Positions 1 through 7,998 of a DNA stretch of 12,872 bases are shown here, piece after piece. Source of the stretch: Tieghemiomyces parasiticus (lineage: Eukaryota; Kickxellomycota; Dimargaritomycetes; Dimargaritales; Dimargaritaceae); the NCBI GenBank assembly GCA_027575765.1, contig JANBPT010001182.1, positions 1 to 12,872 of the forward strand. The letters run 5' to 3'. The notes under the pieces were generated by a model. That model saw nothing but the letters and a program-made list of their open reading frames with translations, was not told the origin of the DNA and did no database searches. Both the position numbers and the translations under genes were made by a program. The first letter of the stretch is position 1. Each line of letters opens with the position of its first letter.

Positions 1-718
1 AAAAAAAAAGTTAGCGCGCGCGCCTTCGCACGCGAATCAAGCCTCGCCTCCTCTCTCCTGCCGCCTTATCCTTGGCCATTCACACACTAACTCGTCCTCC
101 CCTTGATCCCGCTCATCAGTGGGTTGGGCTGGTGGCTGCCGCTCCCACTCCCGCCCGCACAAACACCACAGGCCACCCCGTCCTTCCCCGCAGGCCCCAG
201 AGCCGGGGAATGGGAGCTGTGCTCACGGTTTGGCCCGCATACACCATACTGCTCGACGCTCACATAATCCACCGCCCTAGATGGCCACCTGCCCTCCAAA
301 CCTGGTCCCGCTCAAGCATGGGGCTGGTGGTTGGATTTAGAGCCCACGCAAGGGCCCGTCGGCACCAAGACCTGGGACTGCGCCGCGTGTGCTGACCCCA
401 GAACGCATTAACACCTGGCTGTCAACCGTGATGTACCCAGGCCAGACTCCCAATGGCCTTACCACCATAGCAGGCCACGAAGTGCACAAGACGCTCGTTA
501 CACAGGGCGCCAGGAGGACACAAGACACACCGTGCGTCCGCTACCGTCGCCTATAGCTTGATACGGCACACGTTACAACTGCTTCCTCGTAACTGTGGAA
601 GTCACTATTCTTTGCGCTTGTTTCTGCGCATACATTGCCGTTTGCTACTCTTCATCCGCACACCCCGCCCAGCTCACGCATCCGCTTCCAAGCTTCGTTC
701 CTTTCGCGCCCCTTAATC
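1..718. other. Upstream region of the CPSF73 gene, no recognised gene
   Basis: The stretch begins with nine A residues. It contains only short open frames, none of which I can match to a family; the longest on the + strand runs 72-395 and has no recognisable motif. The last roughly 120 bases before the ATG at 719 are strongly C/T-rich, as expected of a fungal 5' leader. Small exons of an unrelated upstream gene cannot be excluded by eye. Confidence 0.5.
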
Positions 719-3700
719 ATGAGCGGCAAGCGCAAGCCTGAGGGGGCCAGCGAGTCCAGCATCCTGCGCATCACCCCGCTGGGCGCTGGTAGCGAGGTCG
801 GCCGCTCGTGTATCGTGATCGAATACAAGAACAAGAAGATCATGGTAAGACTCGCATCTACTCGGCGCTACCAGCGACTGGGCGTGCCGAGGGTAATGCC
901 ACAGGCGTCGCAACCCCCGTTGGCGCCGTCCAAGCGACCCTTCCCATTGGTCTCGAACCGTATGTACTGGTATTGACGCTCGAGTGACCCCCTACTAACG
1001 GTCCACCACCTTCGCTATATATCATCCCCGTTCTCCGCACGGCTTCCTCTTCAGCTCGATGCTGGCGTCCACCCGGCATTCAACGGCATTGGTGCCCTTC
1101 CGTTCTTTGATATGATCGACCCAGCTGAGATTGACATCCTCCTGGTCACTCACTTCCATCTAGACCACGCGGGGGCTGTCCCGTATTTTATGGAAAAGAC
1201 GGCCTTCCGCGGTCGAACCTTCATGACTCACCCCACCAAGGCCATCTACAAATGGCTGCTGGGAGACTACGTGCGGGTTAGCAATGTGTCGGCCGAGGAG
1301 CAGCTGTACAATGAGGAGGACCTCCGCCGGAGCTTCGACCGGATCGAGGCCATTGACTACCACCAGGTCATCGAGGTAGATGGTGTACGGTTCTCGGCCT
1401 TTAACGCCGGCCACGTGCTAGGCGCTGCCATGTTCCTCATTGAGATTGCAGGTGTCAAGCTACTCTACACGGGGGACTACTCGCGCGAGGAGGACCGTCA
1501 CCTGATGGCTGCCGAGAACCCCGGCGTGCCCATTGATGTGCTGATTTGCGAGTCCACCTACGGTGTCCAGAGCCATGAGCCTCGCCTGGAACGGGAAGCC
1601 CGGTTTACAACCCAGACCCATCAGATTGTGCAGCGCGGAGGCCGTTGCCTCATCCCAGTGTTCGCCCTCGGACGTGCCCAGGAACTGCTCCTTATCCTCG
1701 ATGAGTATTGGGAGGCCCACCCGGAACTCGACTCCATTCCGATCTATTACGCCTCTGCTCTCGCCAAGAAGTGCATGGCTATCTACCAGACTTACATCAA
1801 CATGATGAACGAACATATCCGCCGCCAGTTCGCTGTCTCCAATCCTTTCGTATTTAAACACATCTCCAACCTGCGTGGGATGGCCCAGTTTGAGGACGTC
1901 GGGCCCTGCGTCATGGTGGCCAGCCCCGGAATGCTTCAGGTAAATAAAGCGACCCCGCGAATTATCGCGCACTGGAATCAGGGAGCATTGGGTCGGATGA
2001 GGGGAATCACGTCGGTAGCCCTCATCCGCGCACGGCGATTAGGCAGGAAGGGTGAACATTGGAGCTGACCCTGACTAGGTAGAGAGTTCTTCCATTGGCG
2101 CACATCCGACTTGTAATGCGTCTAACTCCCTACTTTTTACTCTCTTCCCACTCAATTCCCCCCCCTCCTCTCCGCCATCAGAACGGCCTCTCGCGTCAAT
2201 TGTTTGAACGGTGGTGCACCGACAAACGCAACGGCATCCTCATCACGGGTTACTCGGTCGAAGGCACTTTGGCTCGCCGCATCCTCAACGAACCCACCGA
2301 GATCGAGGCCATTGGAGGCGGGACCCTGCCGGTCCGCCTCACAATCGGGTCCATCTCCTTTTCGGCTCACGTGGACTACACACAAAACAGCCAGTTCATC
2401 TATGAGGTCAAAGCGCCACACGTGGTCCTCGTTCACGGAGAAACCAACAACATGGGTCGGCTGCGGTCGGCCCTCCAGGACCACTTCGCCGATCACGACC
2501 TCAAGACAAAAGTCTACACACCGCGTAACTGCGAGACCGTCGAGCTCCTATTTAAGGGTGAGAAGATTGCCCGCGTTACGGGCCAGCTGGCGGTGCATAC
2601 GGCCGAGTTCGTGGAGGGCTACGGTCCGTCGGGCGCCGAGGTTGCAACAACAGCAGCCAAGACTGGGGCGGAGACTGAGCCGACGGGTGGCATGGGTCTG
2701 GCGGTGACCGAGAAGGGCCAGGCTGGACTCACGGCAGGATCCCACCCGGTGTCCAATGGTTCAGCCACACCCTATCTTGACGGGATCCTTGTGGCCAAAG
2801 ATTACCAGTACCACATCATGGACGATACGCAGGTAGCCGAGTTCACAGGGCTGTACGCCGCCGAGATCCTCCAGCGCCAGGCGGTGCCCTACCACGGCAC
2901 TCGATCGCTCCTCCGTTATCACCTAAACCAAATGTTTGGCATGGTAGATGGAGTGGGCGTCGAGATCAATCCGATCGCCCGTGTCCAGGATGTCCACCAC
3001 TTCGCGGCGAGCGCATCCTACCGTAAACTCCAGATAAAGTCCGAAGCCGGAGAGGAGGAGATACAGGATACCGAGGTCGAAGCCAACACGACTTCTACCT
3101 CGCCGAGCGACAGTATTGAGGCTAACGTATTCCGGATTTACAACGCCGTCGATGTGGTGTACCGTGGTGACCTGGGCGTGGTGGAACTCGAGTGGTCGGG
3201 CAACCATGTCAACGATATGGTAGCCGATTCCGTTGTGGCCGTCATCCTCAACATCGAGTGTAGTCCGGCATCGGTCAAGATGACCAAGTCTACGTGCGGC
3301 CACAATCATCACCCGCATGGTCCTGCCGATGACGAGGGTCCGGCCGAGGAGGATACTCTGGTGGGTCCGTTCGACTCGACGCTTACCAGTGACCACGTCA
3401 ACCTCCTCGCTCGCTTCCTGGCCCGCCAGTTCGGCCCGGCCATACCTCTCACAGCCGCGGAAAGACACGCGCTGGAACCTGCCCTCACTTTCGGCCGGGT
3501 CGATACTACGCCGACCTCGGCGGCGGAAACGGAAAAGAAGACAACTGGCACCCCCGAAACGAGTGCGGACGGGACGGCTGAGCAAGAAGAAGATGAAGGA
3601 ACTGACCCAGCCGAGCCCGCCACCTCCACAGATATGAAAGACATTACAAAACCCGCCACGGGGCTATCTGGTAACGACGGTACCATCGTCGCCCTACAAC

Positions 3701-3834
3701 TGATGGTTGATGAGGCCAAGGCGATCGTCGACCTACGGACCCTCACTGCGCAGGCAAGCGACGAGGTACTCCACGACCGCGTGGCCAAGGTACTGGCCCG
3801 CGTTAAGCGGACCCTGCGGCCGATAACGGAGTAG
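719..3834 (+). CDS. YSH1: Cleavage and polyadenylation endonuclease CPSF73/Ysh1 (3 exons, 887 aa)
   Basis: This is the zinc-dependent nuclease that cuts pre-mRNA at the poly(A) site within the nuclear CPSF/CPF complex. I read exons 719-844, 1055-1939 and 2182-3834. Both introns (845-1054 and 1940-2181) start with GTAA, end in CAG and are phase 0. Intron 1 has a perfect TACTAAC branch site at 993-999, and intron 2 has TCTAAC at 2121-2126. The start is the first in-frame ATG, with A at -3. The metallo-beta-lactamase/beta-CASP core is complete: HxHxDH at H75, H77, D79 and H80, then H162, D183, H400 (SAHVDY) and H422 (LVHGE), all in the order and spacing known from human CPSF73. Other family signatures are [35 protein letters not shown] and [13 protein letters not shown]73-type C-terminal domain starts near residue 537 (DGILV). 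At 887 aa it is longer than the human protein (about 684) or yeast Ysh1 (about 779), because of acidic and Cys/His-rich insertions after residue 620. The family call is secure; exon edges are inferred from frame and homology. Confidence 0.96.
993..999 (+). other. Perfect TACTAAC intron branch site (CPSF73 intron 1)
   Basis: TACTAAC lies inside intron 1 of the CPSF73 gene. Its branch A at 998 is 56 nt before the acceptor AG that ends at 1054. The heptamer is the ascomycete-yeast optimum. The matching site in intron 2 (TCTAAC, A at 2125) is also 56 nt from its acceptor. Confidence 0.75.
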
Positions 3835-3849
3835 GGCTACCGCCGGAAC

Positions 3850-3869
3850 CAGTTTTTTTAAAAAAACTG
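3850..3869. repeat. 20-nt perfect palindrome CAGT7A7CTG
   Basis: CAG followed by seven T, seven A and CTG reads identically on both strands. It starts 16 nt after the CPSF73 stop codon and lies 26 nt before the AATAAA, so it is in the 3' UTR of that gene. As RNA it could fold only as a hairpin with a tiny loop, mostly A-U. Its position between convergent genes would suit a 3'-end or termination role, but that is inference. Confidence 0.6.
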
Positions 3870-3895
3870 TTGAACAAGTCGGGCGGTTACTGTCT

Positions 3896-3901
3896 AATAA
3901 A
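3896..3901 (+). terminator. Poly(A) signal AATAAA for the CPSF73 mRNA
   Basis: An exact AATAAA hexamer lies about 60 nt after the CPSF73 stop codon, followed by a C/A-rich stretch where cleavage would be expected. No other + strand coding sequence is nearby. Confidence 0.65.
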
Positions 3902-3959
3902 CATTTCCAACCAAACATATGCGCCTCGCGTCGCTAAACCGGCCGAATTTTTGAATTCG

Positions 3960-3974
3960 TTTTTCCCCCCCCCC
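3960..3974 (+). repeat. T5-C10 homopolymer junction
   Basis: Five T residues are followed directly by ten C residues in the intergenic space. This is low-complexity sequence, and its exact length may be subject to sequencing error. Confidence 0.7.
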
Positions 3975-4314
3975 AATCGGTCATTAGTATACTACTTTCG
4001 ATTTTCAGCCATTCCCCTGATCAGTTGAATTGTTCCTCAAGATAAATCATAAAATACCCAGACTATCTCCCTACAAAATGACTACAGAGAACACTTTATA
4101 GTGATAACCACACGGGATAATTTAATCCAGCCCGAGGTTAAGGAAACTGGCAAAGATAGACACGGTAAAGGCTACACCAAAGAAAAGCTAGATTGAGTAT
4201 AATGAACATGACGAGAAAGCGGAGGACAAGACCAGGCGCTATCGGTATCTGTCGCATACGACCTGGGCACGATGCAACGAAAAGCAGGAGATCGTAGCTC
4301 CACTGGCACATGAT

Positions 4315-6465
4315 TTACAAGAACAGGTCAAGGTCGTTCTTGGAGAGCGGGTTGGCAGCCGGTTTGGCGACGTGCGACGAAGCCGATCCGGCAGCAGCGG
4401 CAGGCCAGCCCGATAAGCCGGCGACGGGGGTACGTGCCGGAGACGCGGTGTTCCCTTCAAGCCGGTTCTTGGCTTGCATCGTCGCCAGGGAATGCATGGA
4501 CTGCTTGGCCGGGCCCTTGGTAGTTTTCTTGTTGGATCCAAGTAGGTCGAGGGACACAAGGCTGGAGTTGGCACTCCAAATGTCGTTCTTGGGCGATACC
4601 CCTTGGCCGTCGGCAACGGCGGTGGCCATCTGGGTGCCGTTACGCAGCCCGGCGATATTGGGGCTGGAGCCGCTACGGGTGATGGGTGCGACGGAGGGGG
4701 TGACAAAAGAGCCGAACCCGGCCGTGGCAGGGGGTGCTCCCGCACCACCACCATCGCCCATACTGAGGAGATCCATACCTTGGGCGAGCAGATCAGCGGG
4801 GGGCCGGTCGCCTGGCAGGCGGTGGGACCCCACGGGGGCATGCTGCGAGGCCCTCGCTCCGGTAAAAGTAGCTGTAGTTGTCGGGGCAGGCTCCGTCGAC
4901 TGAAAATCGCCCCAGTCGTCGTCAGCCAGGGTGGCGCTACCCATGGCAAACGAGGGGGTCAGGGCGGTGGACACAGACGTGGGGGCTACGGTGTGGGCGG
5001 CAGGAGAGTCGGTAAAATCGTCGTCCAATGACAAAAGGTCGGGCTGGGGCTCCGGGGGCAGTGGGGGGCTGACAGCACGCTGACGGCTCGTCTCGCCGTT
5101 AGTTCGTGTCCGGGGGGCACGGCTGGAGGTTGACGAAGGAGTATCCCGCGATGTGGGGGAGGTGCGGGAGGAAACGCTACGCTGATAGTCATCCTCATCA
5201 TAACGTGAGGAGTTTTGGAAGTCTGCGGATTATAGGAGGGGTGGTAAGGGGTGAGCCATGGGGGGAGGGCAACACCAAGATAAAGGGAAAGATAATGCTG
5301 AGTGTAAATGGGTAGACCTGACTTGTTCCAAAACAGGGTAGATACACAGATTGGTGAAGCATGACAACCCCTGCTAGGGAAGGTGGGTTGCCTTGATGAT
5401 GCTTTTTCGTTTAAATTTGAATTATCCTATCACCCCTGTATGGTTTAGGAGAGGAGAGAGCACGTGCTTACCGTTATACGAACTGCTACCGGCGCTGTTG
5501 CTACCGAACCCACCGTAACGTCCGCTGGTCGAGCTCACACCGGTATACTTGTGTCGGTTGGCCTTAGCCTTGGCCCGTTCCTCGCGCACGCGGGCGGAGT
5601 TCTGGACCAGGTCCGTCAGCTCCTTGGAACGCTGACGCACGTTAATACCCTGATCCTTGCCCTGCTCGTCGACGTAGTGGAAGCTACGTAGCATCTTGAT
5701 CGTTGAAAGGTGGCCCTTAATATCGTCCACTACCCGCTCCGACCCGTTTTTAACCAGGTACTCGAGGAGGGTCAGAGCCTTGTAAATTTGGCGCCACTGG
5801 TGAGCCTCACTCTCGGTGAAACGCTTGTAGATGCAGGGCATGATTTCGTTGAAATGTTGGCTGGCGGTTGATTTCAAAGGAAGGGGGAGTGGGAAGCGAG
5901 AGTGTGCCAACTGGTCAGTGACAGCACTTGGGTTTGGTCAGAAGCTTCGTGGGTCTCATCGTCCAGTTAAGCAGGATTTTGTTACACTCACAAGTTGTGG
6001 GTTGCCGAAGAGATGTCCTTCATCAGGGTACTGGAGGCCCCCCAGGCATCGCCATTGGTGGCCTCGTTTACTTTAACTTCCATCTCGGTGTAATTCATCA
6101 CGACGTTTTTCCTGGCGAGGTATCCGACCAAGGCAGTTGGTACCATGCATAAATGGAGAAGGAAGTGGTGGGGAGTCTAATTAGTAAAATATCATGGCCA
6201 AGGTATAAAGAGGGGCTGTACATTGATATGGTGGGCTTTGCTCAGCCGCAACTATCTCGTGCTAGAAAGATAACTCGCTTAGACGGTCTCTTTCAGGACA
6301 TATCCAACGGCTCAAAGATAACGATGAGGCGAATGCAGGCCCATCTGGACCGAAACGCCCCAAGGTTGGACGAAAGCGTACGCGAGAACCGTAGACGGTT
6401 CGGCCTACTGGTACTTACACCTTCGTGAACATGTCCTTCACGTCCCACATGGAGATGGAATCCAT
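4315..6465 (-). CDS. ENT3: ENTH-domain epsin, Ent3/epsinR type (4 exons, 487 aa)
   Basis: This is a clathrin accessory protein that binds phosphoinositides through its ENTH domain and acts in trans-Golgi/endosome vesicle traffic. On the minus strand I read exons 6465-6419, 6111-5992, 5860-5472 and 5222-4315; the introns are 307, 131 and 249 nt. All junctions are GT...AG and all split codons rejoin (V16, F56, D186). The ATG at 6465 has A at -3 and G at +4. The ENTH domain spans about residues 5-155, with the family signatures KNVVMNYTEMEVKV, WGASSTLM, EIMPCIYKRF, WRQIYKALTLLEYL, KNGSERVVDD, FHYVDEQGKDQGINVR and REERAKAKA. The C-terminal 300 residues are Ser/Thr/Pro/Ala-rich and probably disordered. 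They carry clathrin boxes LLSLD (248-252) and LVSLD (407-411) and a gamma-ear-type motif WGDF (289-292) after three Asp. The WGDF motif and sequence resemblance favour the Ent3/epsinR class over Ent1/Ent2, and I see no UIM or NPF motif. The stop codon is TAA at 4317-4315. Confidence 0.93.
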
Positions 6466-6839
6466 GGTGCTAGATGGGCCTTAGTTGGGAAGATGGGAGG
6501 GGGGCAGCGGAGTTGGGAGGTATGTATGGCGGTAGCTGTTGTGACGATGTGTTAAGTTGGAGTGGCTGGACGATGGGTGGTATGAAACCCGAGGCTTGAG
6601 ATGAGCAGTGATGGTGGGAGGGGCGCTAAATCATGAGCGTGTCCGAGTAAACCGGAGTAAAAGTGGTGGGAGCAATGCAAGAGCACAAAGTGTCAGGGCA
6701 GGTGAGAGGCGGGTCTGGTAGTGTGTATTCAAACTATGTGGGGGCACAGATACAAAGTGAAGGCTAGGGAGGAGGATATAGGAAATGCAAAGCTGGGGCT
6801 GAGATGAACAGTCCATGCAGTGGGATCGGCCAGTCACTC

Positions 6840-6874
6840 GCAGCCAGCCATGCCAGGGAGGCATGGATGGCTGC
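6840..6874. repeat. 15-bp imperfect hairpin with 5-nt loop
   Basis: The left arm GCAGCCAGCCATGCC (6840-6854) and right arm GGCATGGATGGCTGC (6860-6874) are complementary at 14 of 15 positions, separated by AGGGA. It lies about 375 bp upstream of the epsin ATG and 400 bp before the tRNA, outside any supported gene. It could form an RNA hairpin or DNA cruciform. No function is assigned. Confidence 0.6.
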
Positions 6875-7230
6875 ATCCTCCGCCCGTCTATGTGCGAGTA
6901 ACGCGGTGGATTGACAGCCGAGTGGCGACAACAAAAAAACCGGGAGCGACACTATGACAAAGAATGTAAAGCTCTCAACGTTACTATATCGCACCCAATA
7001 CTGTATTCAGATCAAGATACGTTGGCAAAAGAGCTCCTCCGCGTGTGTAAAAGCGTGACCGAGGGGAAACCCGCGGCAGTGCTAAAAGACAAAAACTATC
7101 TCAAGCACAGACATGTAAAGAATAAAAATAGCTTAAGATTATCTAAGATGGCTCATTACGCACATATAAATGCTAGAGTAAAACTGAAAAGCATTAAAGC
7201 AACTTCCAGATCTATGCCTAAATTAAGTAA

Positions 7231-7246
7231 TATACAAATTTGTATA
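7231..7246 (+). promoter_or_regulatory. TATA-like 16-nt palindrome upstream of the tRNA
   Basis: TATACAAATTTGTATA is a perfect 16-nt palindrome, with its centre about 34 bp before the first base of the mature tRNA. Fungal tRNA genes often have AT-rich elements near -30 where TFIIIB/TBP sits, so a Pol III upstream element is plausible. The assignment rests on position and composition only. Confidence 0.45.
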
Positions 7247-7272
7247 ACAAACGACGTGCACCAGAAAATATC

Positions 7273-7344
7273 GCCTTCTTGGCTCAGTTGGCAGAGCGTG
7301 TGCCTAGTAAGCACAAGGTCATCAGTTCGATTCTGGTAGAAGGC
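7273..7344 (+). tRNA. tRNA-Thr (anticodon AGT), intronless
   Basis: The 72-nt sequence folds as a full cloverleaf. The acceptor arms GCCTTCT and AGAAGGC give seven pairs. The D stem is GCTC/GAGC, the anticodon stem TGTGC/GCACA and the T stem ATCAG/CTGGT with one T-G wobble. The anticodon loop CTAGTAA puts AGT at positions 34-36, which after A-to-I editing decodes ACU/ACC/ACA threonine codons. Box A (TGGCTCAGTTGG) and box B (AGTTCGATTCT) match Pol III internal promoter consensus. There is no intron after position 37. A T7 terminator follows, and CCA is not encoded, as is usual in eukaryotes. Confidence 0.95.
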
Positions 7345-7354
7345 ATTAGTATAC

Positions 7355-7361
7355 TTTTTTT
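7355..7361 (+). terminator. Pol III T7 terminator of the tRNA gene
   Basis: Seven consecutive T residues begin 11 nt after the mature 3' end of the tRNA, which is the standard RNA polymerase III termination signal. Confidence 0.85.
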
Positions 7362-7527
7362 CCTTCATGGACTGTTGTAAGACTCCCCATATTTTTGTAC
7401 ATCAATTGATTCTGCAGATGGTTTAAATCATCCTCAAGCTTTAGGGCCTGCGATTATCTGATTTCGACACCAGTACGTTCAGCCGGTCTCCTCCATTCGC
7501 TCATAATACCACCTTCGGATATACATG

Positions 7528-7542
7528 TATATATATATATAT
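7528..7542. repeat. TA dinucleotide microsatellite
   Basis: There are about seven uninterrupted TA units. The left end overlaps a 14-nt palindrome, ATATACATGTATAT, at 7519-7532. It is simple-sequence DNA in a noncoding region. Confidence 0.8.
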
Positions 7543-7998
7543 CGTATCAGGCCTTGGAGGCCACTCGGCCAGCTAGCCTAATAATCCAACCATCCTCGCC
7601 GATGCTGTCAGGTTCCCTCAAAATACTACATGTTAAATATCAAGTATGGGTGACATATTCTTAAGGATGCCGTTGAACATGCCAATTAAAAAATGCATGG
7701 ATTTGTGTGTGTATGTGTGTGTTTTTTTCATTGCCTAGTACATCAGAAAGTGAATGAAAAGAAGAATGCTGTCAATTGGAGACTGAGGGACGATAAGTTT
7801 CGGTATGATACCTCCTCTTCCCTCCCCCCTCTCACTCGCCTACATATGCTCTTTCCGCTATTGAGGTCACTCTCGAACGAATGTGATCAAAAGCTAGGAG
7901 GAACGGGAGAAGGAGAAAAAAAAATATACCCCCGCCCAAACAAACCCATGAATACAAGACCACTACCGCTTATGCCACTACTACTACCACCAGTACTA

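Larger units (their letters stand above)
3835..4314. other. Intergenic region between convergent CPSF73 and epsin genes
   Basis: These 480 bases separate two genes that end toward each other. They contain the CPSF73 poly(A) signal, a 20-nt palindrome (3850-3869), and a T5 run directly followed by a C10 run (3960-3974). The rest is AT-richer than the flanking exons and has no credible open frame. I find no exact AATAAA for the epsin mRNA on the minus strand. Confidence 0.7.
6466..7272. other. Noncoding region between the epsin start and the tRNA
   Basis: The part next to the epsin ATG is G/A-rich on the + strand, which makes it C/T-rich on the epsin sense strand, like other fungal promoters and leaders here. 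From about 6900 the sequence becomes AT-richer. The open frame 6911-7339 begins with TTG, has no recognised motif and runs into the tRNA, so I do not call it. The region also holds a hairpin (6840-6874) and a TATA palindrome (7231-7246). Confidence 0.55.
7345..7998. other. Intergenic region between the tRNA and the eIF3f stop
   Basis: After the tRNA terminator this stretch is AT-richer and carries only short frames with no recognised product. It holds a TA microsatellite (7528-7542), a GT/AT-rich tract ending in T7 (about 7703-7729) and an A-run near 7916-7924. The part nearest 7998 is the 3' flank of eIF3f on the minus strand; I see no exact AATAAA there on that strand. Confidence 0.6.

Noticed and set aside
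1460..1972. 170-codon minus-strand frame inside CPSF73 exon 2
   Set aside because: It is a shadow of the conserved nuclease-coding strand in GC-biased sequence, with no recognisable domain.
6911..7339. 142-codon + strand open frame before and into the tRNA
   Set aside because: It begins with TTG, matches no family, lies in AT-rich sequence, and its last roughly 20 codons are the tRNA gene itself.
3982..7355. 12-nt identical sequence CATTAGTATACT at 3982-3993 and 7344-7355
   Set aside because: Several 12-mer repeats are expected by chance in a window this size, the flanks do not match, and there is no element between them.
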